A DNA stretch of 64,000 bases from Saprospiraceae bacterium (GCA_021738725.1 JAIPBE010000005.1:92802-156801), one strand, 5' to 3'. Counted from the first letter of the stretch, positions 1 through 8,831 are shown. A program made the numbers and translations. The notes: generated by a model from the sequence alone, not told the origin.

Positions 1-360
1 TACTTCAGCCTCTTCGAATTCTCTGCCAAGTGGGATCCGGTCCCCAGCATGTTGACCCAATGCCACACCCGGACCATCAAGGGATTCATGGGTCAGACAA
101 CTGCGTTTATCAAAGATTATGTCAAAACAAATGTGCTGGTATTAGGAGACAATAAACCCGCCAATGAAGTCAGGTATATCCACGGTGATTTTGGCGAGGG
201 CTTCTGGACCTTTTATGGGGGCCATGACCCGGAGGATTATCGTCATTTCGTAGGAGATCCGGAGACAGATCTCAATCTGCATCCCAATTCCCCCGGTTAC
301 CGTCTGATCCTCAATAATGTTCTTTTTCCAGCTGCCCGAAAGAAAAAGCGGAAGACCTGA
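1..360 (+). CDS. C-terminal part of the Bacteroidota protein family usually annotated 'asparagine synthetase B' (5' end outside window)
   Basis: The frame is open from base 1 and its true start lies upstream, so only about 119 C-terminal residues are visible. The ORF track starts at an internal Met (base 49). The stretches 'LFEFSAKWDPVPSMLTQ', 'GFMGQTTAF' and 'GEGFWTFYGGHDPEDYRH', with the ending 'LILNNVLFPAARKKKRKT', match what I remember of a conserved Bacteroidota protein that databases call asparagine synthetase B. Nothing visible resembles the glutaminase or synthetase domains of real AsnB, so that name is probably misleading. The part seen looks like the end of a glutamine-amidotransferase-like or DUF4159-like fold, but that is inference. 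It ends 28 nt before the methyltransferase start and could be co-transcribed with it. Function unknown. Confidence 0.7.
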   Translation, partial: YFSLFEFSAKWDPVPSMLTQCHTRTIKGFMGQTTAFIKDYVKTNVLVLGDNKPANEVRYIHGDFGEGFWTFYGGHDPEDYRHFVGDPETDLNLHPNSPGYRLILNNVLFPAARKKKRKT

Positions 361-388
361 CCAAAGGGATTGTCTATCTTGCGCGCCG

Positions 389-1510
389 ATGATACGGGAC
401 TATATTGCCACGACATTAGGGGGTCTTGAAAGTGTGACGGCGCAGGAGTTGGAAACTCTGGGCGCAACAGATATCGAAGCGGGTGCCCGGATGGTGCGCT
501 TTCGCGGAGAGGTCTCACTCCTCTATAAAGTATGTTTTACTGCGAGAACGATCTTGCGGGTATTGGAGCCCCTGGCCAGCTTCCAGATCCAAAACGAACG
601 AGATCTTTACTGGAAGACAATGGATCTCCCCTGGCGGAAAGTGCTTGGGCCCGACCAGACCTTCGCCATCACCGGCGTCATTAATTCCCGGCTTTTTCCC
701 CATACCAATTATCCTTCCCTGGTGGTCAAAGATGCCTTGTGTGATCGGATCCGAAAAGACATCGGACGCCGTCCAGATGTCGACCGTGATGAACCGGACG
801 TTCGGATCAATCTGCACATTTTTGAAGACCAGGTGGACATCTTACTCGATGCAGTTGGATCCAGCATGCATATGCGCGGCTATCGCCGGTATCAGGGTTT
901 GGCTCCGTTGAATGAGGTATTGGCCGCAGGCCTGGTCAAACTGACCGGATGGACACCAGAGATTCCCTTGTGGGATCCGATGTGTGGATCCGGCACCATC
1001 CTGACGGAAGCCGCCGAATGGGCCATTGGTCGCCCTTCACAGATCCGACGTGGCCGGTTCTCCTTCCAGGGGTGGCCTGACTACGAACCAGGAATCTGGC
1101 GACAGATCAAGCTCACTGAAAAAGAAACTACTGTTCCAGAAGGACTGGAAATATTTGGTTCCGATGAGAATGAGGAGGTGATCGACGGAGCAAGAAAGAA
1201 TATCCGAGGTGTTGGCCTGGGTGAGATCATCATGACAGAGGTCTGCGATTTCTTTTCTCTGACTCCACCGGGCAAGCCCGTGATGTTGATCATGAACCCA
1301 CCCTACGACGAAAAGATACCATTGGAAAGTGCAGAAGAGTTCTACAAAAAAATCGGTGACAAACTGAAACAGGATTTTGTCGGATCCACTGCCTGGATCC
1401 TCTCTGCCAATAAGCAGGCCATGCGTCAGATCGGTTTACAATCTGCCCAGCGTTTCCCAGTTTTCAATGGTCCTCTCCCGGCAGAATTCTGTCAATACGA
1501 CCTGTTCTAG
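389..1510 (+). CDS. THUMP-domain class I RNA methyltransferase, RlmL-like
   Basis: This is a 373-residue member of the COG0116 group of rRNA guanine-N2 methyltransferases, which use S-adenosylmethionine. An N-terminal ferredoxin-like/THUMP part (about residues 1-155) is followed by a Rossmann methyltransferase. SAM motif I 'DPMCGSGTILTEAA' begins at residue 196 and the catalytic 'NPPYDEK' at residue 303. The size fits the N-terminal half of E. coli RlmL (m2G2445 of 23S rRNA) without the fused RlmK half, as is usual in Bacteroidota. I chose ATG 389 over the track start at 317 because the extra 24 residues overlap the previous gene and look non-coding, and because 'MIRDYIATTLGGLE' is a normal family N-terminus. 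Which nucleotide is modified cannot be told from sequence alone. Confidence 0.88.
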   Translation: MIRDYIATTLGGLESVTAQELETLGATDIEAGARMVRFRGEVSLLYKVCFTARTILRVLEPLASFQIQNERDLYWKTMDLPWRKVLGPDQTFAITGVINSRLFPHTNYPSLVVKDALCDRIRKDIGRRPDVDRDEPDVRINLHIFEDQVDILLDAVGSSMHMRGYRRYQGLAPLNEVLAAGLVKLTGWTPEIPLWDPMCGSGTILTEAAEWAIGRPSQIRRGRFSFQGWPDYEPGIWRQIKLTEKETTVPEGLEIFGSDENEEVIDGARKNIRGVGLGEIIMTEVCDFFSLTPPGKPVMLIMNPPYDEKIPLESAEEFYKKIGDKLKQDFVGSTAWILSANKQAMRQIGLQSAQRFPVFNGPLPAEFCQYDLF

Positions 1511-1627
1511 GCACCGAACCAGACTTCTATTACTTGTCAATCAACCTGACGAATATGACACTCTCGGAGTGACTTCGGACATCCTCTACTCCAGAACGGC
1601 TGCTTATATTGCAGCAAAGAATTCGTT

Positions 1628-2695
1628 ATGGTACGCACCAAGATTGCAGGTATCGGAAAGTACTTGCCCAAGACAATTGTGAAGAATGATGACCTCCAGT
1701 CGGTCATGGAAACATCCGATGAATGGATCCAGGAGCGAACAGGTATTCAGGAACGGCGGTATGGTATAAAACATGAAGAAACCACCACCACGATGGCCGC
1801 TCATGCTGCGCGAACCGCCATCGAACGTGCCGGAATCACACCGAATGATGTCGATTTCATTCTCTTTGCCACATTGAGTCCAGACTACTATTTTCCCGGC
1901 TGCGGGGTGTTGCTCCAACGTGAACTGGGCATCACCAAAACCACGATCGGGGCGATGGATATTCGCAATCAGTGTACTGGTTTCGTGTATGGTCTAGCCA
2001 CGGGGGATCAGTTTATCCGAAGTGGGATGTATCGGAATGTACTTGTCGTCGGTGCGGAAATGCACAGCATGGGTCTGGACTATTCCACAAGAGGGCGTAA
2101 TGTCACAGTCATCTTCGGGGATGGTGCCGGAGCTGTCCTGCTCCAACCGACCGAGGAAGCCGATCAAGGTATCCTTGCAAGCAAACTGCATTCGGATGGC
2201 ACCTATGCCGAAAAACTTGCTTTCATCAACCCCGGGGCGCATGGGGGGTATCATAATCGATACCTCGAAGAAGCCGTCGACTATGGCTATGGCAACGATG
2301 CATTTGGAGGCATTTTCCTGACGGAAAAAATGATCGCGGATGGTATGACCTTCCCATATATGGATGGCCCTTTCGTCTTCAAATTTGCTGTCCAGAAGTT
2401 TCCGGAAGTCATCCAGGAAGTATTAAAGGAGGCCGGGGAGAATCTGTCCAATCTGGACATGTTGGTCCCACACCAGGCCAATTTGCGTATCAGTCAGTTT
2501 GTCCAGCGCATATTAAAGCTTCGAGATGACCAGGTATGGAACAATATTCAAAAATACGGGAACACCACTGCAGCGTCTGTACCTATCGCTCTTTGTGAGG
2601 CGGTGGAAGAAGGTGCCATCAAACGAGGCGATCTGGTTTGTCTGGCGGCGTTTGGAAGTGGATTCACCTGGGGTGCCAATCTGCTTCGCTGGTAG
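1628..2695 (+). CDS. Ketoacyl-ACP synthase III family protein (FabH-like)
   Basis: A 355-residue thiolase-fold condensing enzyme. The Cys-His-Asn triad is complete: Cys116 in 'NQCTGF', His282 in 'VPHQANLRI' and Asn312 in 'GNTTAASVP'. FabH enzymes join acetyl-CoA or another acyl-CoA to malonyl-ACP to start fatty acid synthesis. The protein is longer than typical FabH (about 320 residues). The extra length lies around residues 195-250 ('GYGNDAFGGIFLTEKMIADG'), as in the Bacteroidota branch annotated '3-oxoacyl-ACP synthase III family', so a specialised role in aryl-polyene-like or other lipids is possible. It is flanked by unrelated genes on the same strand and is not inside a fab operon. ATG 1628 gives the standard 'MVRTKIAGIGKYLP' N-terminus. 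Confidence 0.9.
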   Translation: MVRTKIAGIGKYLPKTIVKNDDLQSVMETSDEWIQERTGIQERRYGIKHEETTTTMAAHAARTAIERAGITPNDVDFILFATLSPDYYFPGCGVLLQRELGITKTTIGAMDIRNQCTGFVYGLATGDQFIRSGMYRNVLVVGAEMHSMGLDYSTRGRNVTVIFGDGAGAVLLQPTEEADQGILASKLHSDGTYAEKLAFINPGAHGGYHNRYLEEAVDYGYGNDAFGGIFLTEKMIADGMTFPYMDGPFVFKFAVQKFPEVIQEVLKEAGENLSNLDMLVPHQANLRISQFVQRILKLRDDQVWNNIQKYGNTTAASVPIALCEAVEEGAIKRGDLVCLAAFGSGFTWGANLLRW

Positions 2696-2847
2696 CATTC
2701 CCCAGCATGAAGTATTAGATTCCCAGTGAAATCCCTAATTTTTCGGTGTCAATTTTTACAAGAGATGTATCTTGATGCCAGTCCAATCATTTCATTTAAT
2801 GCCTGGATAGTGATGGATTTTTCTTTCAACCAAATCAACCATTTCGT

Positions 2848-3291
2848 ATGAAAAAACTGCTGTTACTCCTCCTGATCTCTTCTGTATCCTCCCTGTCTTT
2901 TGCGGCAGTAAGTGGTACATGGTCCACTCGATATGCCGACCAAGCCGATGTTCAGGCATTACCGCCTGGTCTTCAGCAAATGGCCCTGAACCAATTCCTG
3001 GACCTTACACCTTCAACGTATCAGGAAATGACCGGCGAACGCCTGAGCCTGGTTCAAACCGTTACATTAAAGGCCGCACAGAAATACGTCAAGAAACAAT
3101 CCAAGAAAAGCAACGACATTCCTAAAGGATTGTATATCGTCCTGGCTATTTTCGGTTGGGCCTGGCTCGCTATGGGCATTATGGACAACTGGGAAGGGTC
3201 TAATTGGTGGGTCAATCTCCTTCTGACTATTTTCCTTTGTGGTATTGGAGGTCTTATCCATGCCCTTGTGAAGATGAAGGAATATTACTGA
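2848..3291 (+). CDS. Small exported or membrane protein with two C-terminal membrane segments
   Basis: A 147-residue protein. Residues 1-20 form a signal peptide ('MKKLLLLLLISSVSSLSFA'). A soluble part with 'LDLTPSTYQEMTGERLSLVQ' and a Lys-rich stretch follows, then two hydrophobic segments at about 93-112 and 118-140. The layout resembles Bacteroidota proteins that join a short exported region to a YqaE/Pmp3-like hairpin, but I cannot identify the YqaE signature, so the family is uncertain. It has its own strong terminator just downstream and no partner gene. Function unknown; envelope stress or membrane-potential roles suggested for YqaE-like proteins are only an analogy. Confidence 0.75.
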   Translation: MKKLLLLLLISSVSSLSFAAVSGTWSTRYADQADVQALPPGLQQMALNQFLDLTPSTYQEMTGERLSLVQTVTLKAAQKYVKKQSKKSNDIPKGLYIVLAIFGWAWLAMGIMDNWEGSNWWVNLLLTIFLCGIGGLIHALVKMKEYY

Positions 3292-3311
3292 TCCACGTTC
3301 CATCTAATTTT

Positions 3312-3347
3312 AAACGATCCGGGTCCCAGGCACCCGGATCGTTTTTT
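3312..3347 (+). terminator. Intrinsic terminator
   Basis: A 13-bp perfect stem (aaacgatccgggt / acccggatcgttt) with a 7-nt loop is followed by a T run, 20 nt after the stop of the gene ending at 3291. Confidence 0.9.
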
Positions 3348-3378
3348 ACTTTTAACCCGAACCACCCGGCATTCCCCT

Positions 3379-3696
3379 ATGGCCACTTCGCGATGGATAC
3401 AGATCATCTGGTTGATCGGCTTACTGGCCACGCCACTGGTATTATGGATCCTCCCTTCAAACCAATTTGATAGCGAAACAGGGCTGATCATGTGCCCTTC
3501 TCGACGGTTCTTTGACGTCGAATGTTATGGCTGTGGCATGACACGAGCTGTGATGCATCTGCATCATCTCGAATGGTCGGACGCCCTATTCTTCAATTAC
3601 GGTGTGATCATCGTCTACCCGGGTCTGATCATCTTTTGGCTGTGGCTGGTTCGCAGGTCCTTGAGTCAATTGGCCATTCTCCCATCAAAGGCTTGA
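3379..3696 (+). CDS. DUF2752 family membrane protein
   Basis: A 105-residue protein with hydrophobic segments at about 7-24 and 74-93. Between them is the Cys signature 'CPSRRFFDVECYGCGMTRA', the DUF2752 hallmark (CP...CxGCGxTRA). These are small inner-membrane proteins of unknown function, common in Bacteroidota. The paired cysteines suggest a metal or disulfide site, but this is not proven. It starts 32 nt after the upstream terminator and converges on the acyltransferase gene, with 40 nt between stops. No helper gene is adjacent. Confidence 0.85.
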   Translation: MATSRWIQIIWLIGLLATPLVLWILPSNQFDSETGLIMCPSRRFFDVECYGCGMTRAVMHLHHLEWSDALFFNYGVIIVYPGLIIFWLWLVRRSLSQLAILPSKA

Positions 3697-3736
3697 CTGA
3701 TCTGTCTCCTCCCTTTGAAAATATTGTGTTCTTCAA

Positions 3737-5029
3737 CTACTTCTGGCTGATCTGGATGCTGCGCCATAATTCAACCATGACCTCTCTCACAGACCCCAGT
3801 TTTTGCCTGAGGTCTGCATCGAGCTTTTGCCATTGCTTTGCCTGGCGAAATCGCTTCAACCATTCCCCGCTCCAGACGGACCATCCTGCTGAAATGGGAA
3901 ACAGGATCAGGAAAATCAACCCATATCTCCAGTTGACAGTACTGATCACTGCCGACCAGCCCATCCACCAAAAAGCCCAACCCATCATAATACTCCCCAA
4001 AAGGATGGAACTCTGAAATTCAATGATCCTCACGGTTCGTCGGGTGAGCCAACGTCCGAGCTGAACCGGGGGCCAGTGACATATATAAATGAGCCAATGG
4101 GAGAACAGGATCGGCATCCATACCAATTGGTCGACCATGGTTATTCGGGGTGACAGGGCCACCACTTCATCTTCTATTTGATTTTCTTCCAACTGAAGAA
4201 AGTAGGGTGTGAACTCCTCTTGAAGCCGTTCCTTGGTTAAAACGTTCAACTGATTCAACTTGACCATCGCTTCGTATTCAGCGTGCAATACCTGCGGATC
4301 GTGCTCGACAATGGGTAGGATCTTTCTGGTCCGGATTCGTACCAGTTGGAGAATCCATTCCGCCAACACTTCATCATCAGGGTTATCAATATGGACAACT
4401 CGTTTTTCCAGAGCAACCCGGATACGATCCGTGACCTTGCTCAGCGTCTGATTGGGCTGATCTTGAAAACCTTCCAGATACGGGGCCAGGGAAAACGGTT
4501 CCGCAAAATCAACCATGATCTCCTTTCTCGATCGCTCGGCATACGTGTAATTGATGCCCACTGGCTGGATCATCACATCCTTTAATTGGTATTCATCCAT
4601 GGCCCCCAATCCGATCCGGGCGGCACCTTTCTGAAGAGGGCGGAGTCGCTTTTCATGTTTCATTCGACCCTCCGCCATGATGAGAATAGCCCCTCCTTTC
4701 GACAAAATCCTTTTTGCGACAGAAAAGGATGCTTCGTTTTGCCTTAAAGCCGAAAACCCGTCATGAAAACGATAGATCGGAATGAGGTGGACCTGCCGTA
4801 GCAGCCATCGCACCAAAGGAGACATAAATACATCTCCACGCGCCATAAAGTGCAATTCTCTGGGACCAAAACATGCCAGAAAACAGGGCTCGACAAACGC
4901 AGTGGGATGATTTGCTGTAAAGATCAGAGGCGTGTCGCGTGGTATCTGGTCAAGACCCGTCAGATGGATCTTTCTGAAAAATGCCAGGAAGGCCCATCGG
5001 GTCACTGGTCGAAGAAGGGTGTACAACAT
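3737..5029 (-). CDS. Lysophospholipid acyltransferase family protein (PlsC-like)
   Basis: A 430-residue membrane-associated acyltransferase of the 1-acyl-glycerol-3-phosphate acyltransferase family. Motif I reads 'NHPTAFVEP', where relatives usually have NHxNAxxDP, so the catalytic Asp position appears to hold Glu. Motif III is 'MAEGRMKHEKRL', followed by the family's 'LQKGAARIGLG'. Residues from about 300 on carry at least two membrane segments ('VWMPILFSHWLIYICHWPP' and 'LIFLILFPISAGWSVWSG'). It probably acylates a glycerolipid or lysolipid at the inner membrane; the substrate is unknown. The gene stands alone, divergent from miaA. The Asp-to-Glu change deserves an alignment before activity is assumed. 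Confidence 0.85.
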   Translation of the reverse strand: MLYTLLRPVTRWAFLAFFRKIHLTGLDQIPRDTPLIFTANHPTAFVEPCFLACFGPRELHFMARGDVFMSPLVRWLLRQVHLIPIYRFHDGFSALRQNEASFSVAKRILSKGGAILIMAEGRMKHEKRLRPLQKGAARIGLGAMDEYQLKDVMIQPVGINYTYAERSRKEIMVDFAEPFSLAPYLEGFQDQPNQTLSKVTDRIRVALEKRVVHIDNPDDEVLAEWILQLVRIRTRKILPIVEHDPQVLHAEYEAMVKLNQLNVLTKERLQEEFTPYFLQLEENQIEDEVVALSPRITMVDQLVWMPILFSHWLIYICHWPPVQLGRWLTRRTVRIIEFQSSILLGSIMMGWAFWWMGWSAVISTVNWRYGLIFLILFPISAGWSVWSGEWLKRFRQAKQWQKLDADLRQKLGSVREVMVELWRSIQISQK

Positions 5030-5081
5030 GTGAAAAGGTCAACAGAATGGCAAGGTAAGGCTGGAATTCATAATCCAGGGC

Positions 5082-5089
5082 TACTTTTG
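5082..5089 (+). promoter_or_regulatory. Candidate -7 element for miaA
   Basis: TACTTTTG matches the Bacteroidota -7 consensus TAnnTTTG. No convincing -33 TTG is seen 19-21 nt upstream. The element ends only 4 nt before the miaA ATG, which would make the transcript nearly leaderless. Confidence 0.35.
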
Positions 5090-5093
5090 AAGG

Positions 5094-5999
5094 ATGGGAA
5101 CAGTGATTCTAATTGGTGGCCCTACAGCATCCGGGAAAAGCAAATTGGGCATGGACCTCGCCGAGCGACTGGGGAGTGTTATTGTATCCGCAGACAGCCG
5201 ACAAGTCTATCGGGGCATGGATATTGTCACGGCAAAGCCCTCCCAGGAAGAACAAGAGCGCGTCCCCCATTTCCTGATCGATATCCGGGACCCGAAGGAC
5301 ACCTATGATGTCGGACAGTTTGAAGCGGATGCCAACCAGTTGCTGGATCGCCTTTTGAAAACCTATCCTGTGGTCCTTGTTGTAGGCGGTACTGGATTAT
5401 ATCTGCGTGCTTTACGATTCGGGTTGGATCCTTTTCCCGCTGTGCCAAAATCTGTTCAGATGGATCTTCGGCATTTTTTTGAACGTGAAGGTTTGTCGGC
5501 CCTCCAGGATAGACTCCGACAGGCAGACCCGCCATACGCACAGGAGGTAGATCTTTCCAATCCTCAACGATTGATCCGTGCCATTGCCGTCAGTGAGTAT
5601 TCGGGGCGTCCATTTTCTTCCTTCCGTAGCCTGGCGTCCAAGCCCAGACCTAATCGGATCCTTCCAGTCTTGTTGGAGCCCCAACGAGGATGGCTGTATC
5701 AACGAACTGACCAACGTATTCTGGACATGATACAGGCCGGACTCGTTGAAGAAGCTCGTCAACTTTATCCAGATCGACATTTGGATGCCTTGAAAACAGT
5801 AGGTCTACAGGAGCTTTTTGCCTGGTTTTCTGGAGAATGTTCCTACGATGAAGCTATTGCTCTCTTCCAACAGAATACGCGACGGTATGCCAAACGGCAG
5901 CTGACCTGGTTTCGGAAAGAAACAGACTGGCATCGGTTTGATCCCGAATCCGAGCCGGACATCCTGGAGAAGGTTCTCACTTTGCTCGAAGAAGGGTAA
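5094..5999 (+). CDS. miaA: tRNA dimethylallyltransferase
   Basis: MiaA transfers a dimethylallyl group from DMAPP to N6 of A37 in tRNAs that read codons starting with U. The 301-residue protein has the P-loop 'GGPTASGKSKL' at residues 8-18 and the catalytic/substrate segment 'SADSRQVYRGMDIVTAKP' near residues 33-50. Length is normal for the family. The end of the gene overlaps the end of the convergent ArsC-like gene by 23 nt. One of the two tRNAs in this window, tRNA-Leu(CAA), is the kind of tRNA this enzyme modifies. Confidence 0.97.
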   Translation: MGTVILIGGPTASGKSKLGMDLAERLGSVIVSADSRQVYRGMDIVTAKPSQEEQERVPHFLIDIRDPKDTYDVGQFEADANQLLDRLLKTYPVVLVVGGTGLYLRALRFGLDPFPAVPKSVQMDLRHFFEREGLSALQDRLRQADPPYAQEVDLSNPQRLIRAIAVSEYSGRPFSSFRSLASKPRPNRILPVLLEPQRGWLYQRTDQRILDMIQAGLVEEARQLYPDRHLDALKTVGLQELFAWFSGECSYDEAIALFQQNTRRYAKRQLTWFRKETDWHRFDPESEPDILEKVLTLLEEG

Positions 6000-6345
6000 G
6001 CACCTGCTCAGGTGGCCGGCCGACAACGGCCCTCTCCCCCATTATGGCGATGGGACGCTGGATCAATTTTGGATGATCTACCATGATTTGGATCCACTCT
6101 GCATCTGTATGTTCTTGCCCCCTGAACTGTTCTTTAAACAAAGCCTCTTCCTTTCGGATCAGATCCATGGGCGACAGGTTAAGTCGGGCCAACAAGGCGA
6201 TCAGTTCGTTGCTGGTGGGTGGATCTTCCAGATAGTATCGGATAAGTATAGATGCTCCTGCATCCTCCAGCAACTGCAATGCTTCCCGGCTTTTTCGACA
6301 TCTGGGGTTATGAAAGAAGGAAATCGGGTTGTTTTTCTTGGCCAT
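5977..6345 (-). CDS. ArsC/Spx-type arsenate reductase-like protein
   Basis: A thioredoxin-fold protein of 122 residues from ATG 6345 ('MAKKNNPISFFHNPRCRKS'). The track adds 11 unlikely residues from ATG 6378. The motif 'NPRCRKSRE' holds the single N-terminal catalytic Cys of glutaredoxin-coupled arsenate reductases, and the C-terminal 'RPIAIMGERAVVGRPPEQ' is typical of the family. Many such genes outside ars operons have no proven arsenate activity and may be Spx-like or YffB-like. No arsB, arsR or acr3 is near. It overlaps miaA by 23 nt tail to tail and is divergent from the choice-of-anchor B gene. Confidence 0.88.
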   Translation of the reverse strand: MAKKNNPISFFHNPRCRKSREALQLLEDAGASILIRYYLEDPPTSNELIALLARLNLSPMDLIRKEEALFKEQFRGQEHTDAEWIQIMVDHPKLIQRPIAIMGERAVVGRPPEQVLTLLRAK

Positions 6346-6402
6346 CAACGGACATTTTGGCAAAAATGCAGGAATCACAAAACAATTGCTCCCAAATATG
6401 GG

Positions 6403-6410
6403 TAAATTTG
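6403..6410 (+). promoter_or_regulatory. Candidate -7 element for the choice-of-anchor B gene
   Basis: TAAATTTG fits TAnnTTTG and lies 30 nt before ATG 6441. This supports that start against the track start at 6252. The only TTG upstream (6386) is at 14 nt, shorter than usual. Confidence 0.45.
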
Positions 6411-6440
6411 ATCCCTTTACTCAGTTACTCAATCCACAAC

Positions 6441-8831
6441 ATGGTGCAAATAATACGAATGACTGCCTTCCTCATGATGATGGCAGGGGCACTCAATGCC
6501 CAAACAAATTTTAATCTCACGAAAGTGGCCAACGTTCCTTACGCGGAAGGCTGCAATGATATCTGGGGTTATGTAGATAGCAGCGGGATCGAATACGCAC
6601 TACTGGGTACTCGCCAGGCTACCGCCATTATCAGCCTGGAAGATCCGGCAAATCCAGTAGAGGTGGCCTATATTCAAGGCTCCACATCGACCTGGCGCGA
6701 CATGAAGACCTGGGGTCATTATGCCTATGTCACTGCCGATGCTGGTAACGATGGTTTACTGATTATCAATTTGGAGAATCTTCCGAATGCCGTGACCTGG
6801 GAGTTTTGGAAACCGGATCTAACCATTGGTGGCAACTCCTCCACCTTGTCCAGGTGCCACAATATCTTCATCGATGAAAAGGGCTATGCGTTCCTCTCTG
6901 GCTGCAACCCGTTGAACAACGGTGGCGTCATCATCTTTGATGTGCACACCACTCCTGGCACACCTGTCCTCGTCGGTCAGGCCGAACCGGTTTACTCACA
7001 TGACAATTTCTCTCGAGGAGACACACTCTACAGCGCCAATCTTGGACAGGGTGCCTATATCACGGATGTCTCCGACAAAGAGAATCCTGTCACCCTGGGT
7101 GTCCAGGAAACTTCCTTTGACTTTTGCCATAACGTCTGGATATCAGATGACAGTAAATACATGTTCACCACCGACGAAAAAGCGAATGCCTTCCTGGATG
7201 CGTATGACATTACCGATCCAGCGTCTATGATCCGTCTGGACAAATATCAGCCTATCGATACCCGTCAAACCGGGGTCATTCCCCACAACACGCATTACCT
7301 GAAAGGATACAATGTGGTCTCCTGGTATACAGATGGGGTTAAAGTTGTTGACTCACACAAACCTGACAACCTGGTTGAAGTAGCCAATTTTGACACCTAT
7401 GTCGCCGGTGGAAACGGCTTCCAGGGTGACTGGGGGGCATATCCTTTTCTTCCCAGTGGATTGCTACTGGTGTCGGATATCAACACCTGTTTGTGGGTAT
7501 TTGATGCCAACTACGTTCGAGCCAGTTATCTGGAAGGGATCGTTATCGATGCCATCACAAAAGACCCGATCCAGGGCGCGGATGTGGTCATCCAGAATGT
7601 GCAGCCGAATGAGGAGATCAGTGGCCCGGACGGGCGCTTCAAAACTGGTAGCAACCAGGAAGGATCCTTGACTGTGAAGACCAACAAGGCTGGCTATTTA
7701 CCCAGTATCAAGGCATTTTCAATGACCGCCGGTGAGGTCACAGATGTAACCATAGAGCTCACCCCTCTGTCCACAACAAATGTGACTGGAATGGTGCTTG
7801 ACAAGCAAACTGGTGATCCTGTGGCTGGTGCTATGGTTTATTACCAATCTTCAGTTGTGGATGACATCAACTACAATGCAGTTACGGACATTGACGGGAC
7901 CTATGCCATCGATGATATCTACCTCGGCGATTACGAAGTGATTGCGGGGGCCTGGAGTTACGACTACGGCGTCATTGAAGCCTTGAACATCAGTGGTCAG
8001 GCCAACCAGGTTCTCGAGCTTGGACGGGCTTACAGAGATGACTTTGTATTCGATTATGGCTGGACCTCATCCGGCACAGCCAATGTTGGACTCTGGGAAC
8101 GAGGCATTCCAGAAGGTACTTACATCGGTAACATGCAGGTCAACCCCGCAGGTGATTTCGCCGATGATCTGGGCAACACCTGTTATGTAACCGGACTGCA
8201 GGCAGGAACGACAATTGGAGAGTTTGACCTGGACAATGGTTCGGCCATCCTGGAATCACCTTCTATGGATCTGAGCAATTATCTGGCACCGGCGATCTTC
8301 TACAATGCCTGGTTTGTGAATACAGGCGGTAACAATATGCCCAATGACACACTGAAAGTATGGTTGACGGATGGGAATACAGAAGTCCTGGTCCATGAGT
8401 ACACTGGCGACATCGACAGTTGGAGACCTCGTGACTCCATTTTTGTGATGGACTATTTCGCTGATCTATCCGATATCCGGGTTTCGTTCGTCGCCAATGA
8501 CGAAGTGAGTTCCGGACACATTGTGGAAGCAGGAGTAGATGCATTTCTGGTTGCAGACACCAAAACCAGCAGCAATGAAGATGTCCTGGCAGATGCTCCC
8601 TGGAAGGTCCTGCCAAACCCGTCTGCTACCGACTTTTTCATGGTATTGCCCGATAATCAATGGGCCGGTTCGCTCTACCAGGTTTATGATGATCTGGGCC
8701 GACTGGTCGAATCAGGCGTCTTCCAGGCCTCCAAAGCTATTGGTGGTCATTGGATGCCAGGCATACACCTTCTCAAGGTGACGAACGGAGAAATGACCTC
8801 CACGCTCCGCTTGGTGAAGTTGGGCCAGTGA
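6441..8831 (+). CDS. Choice-of-anchor B family secreted protein with T9SS type A C-terminal domain
   Basis: About 796 residues from ATG 6441; ATG 6459 is an alternative. A signal peptide ('MTAFLMMMAGALNAQ') leads into the choice-of-anchor B domain, a beta-propeller-like region of LVIVD-type repeats ('GCNDIWGYVDSSGIEYALLG', 'CHNIFIDEKGYAFLSG'). Two carboxypeptidase-regulatory-like folds follow around 360-520 ('LEGIVIDAITKDPIQGADV', 'VTGMVLDKQTGDPVAGAMV'), then a jelly-roll-like part. The last roughly 75 residues ('LPNPSATDFFMVLPDN' to 'TSTLRLVKLGQ') are a T9SS sorting domain, so the protein should cross the outer membrane by type IX secretion and stay on the surface or be released. Binding partner unknown. 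It shares a bidirectional terminator with the protease gene on the other strand. Confidence 0.92.
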   Translation: MVQIIRMTAFLMMMAGALNAQTNFNLTKVANVPYAEGCNDIWGYVDSSGIEYALLGTRQATAIISLEDPANPVEVAYIQGSTSTWRDMKTWGHYAYVTADAGNDGLLIINLENLPNAVTWEFWKPDLTIGGNSSTLSRCHNIFIDEKGYAFLSGCNPLNNGGVIIFDVHTTPGTPVLVGQAEPVYSHDNFSRGDTLYSANLGQGAYITDVSDKENPVTLGVQETSFDFCHNVWISDDSKYMFTTDEKANAFLDAYDITDPASMIRLDKYQPIDTRQTGVIPHNTHYLKGYNVVSWYTDGVKVVDSHKPDNLVEVANFDTYVAGGNGFQGDWGAYPFLPSGLLLVSDINTCLWVFDANYVRASYLEGIVIDAITKDPIQGADVVIQNVQPNEEISGPDGRFKTGSNQEGSLTVKTNKAGYLPSIKAFSMTAGEVTDVTIELTPLSTTNVTGMVLDKQTGDPVAGAMVYYQSSVVDDINYNAVTDIDGTYAIDDIYLGDYEVIAGAWSYDYGVIEALNISGQANQVLELGRAYRDDFVFDYGWTSSGTANVGLWERGIPEGTYIGNMQVNPAGDFADDLGNTCYVTGLQAGTTIGEFDLDNGSAILESPSMDLSNYLAPAIFYNAWFVNTGGNNMPNDTLKVWLTDGNTEVLVHEYTGDIDSWRPRDSIFVMDYFADLSDIRVSFVANDEVSSGHIVEAGVDAFLVADTKTSSNEDVLADAPWKVLPNPSATDFFMVLPDNQWAGSLYQVYDDLGRLVESGVFQASKAIGGHWMPGIHLLKVTNGEMTSTLRLVKLGQ

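Noticed and set aside
4850-5308. 152-residue plus-strand ORF spanning the acyltransferase start and miaA
   Set aside because: It overlaps two well-supported genes in other frames.
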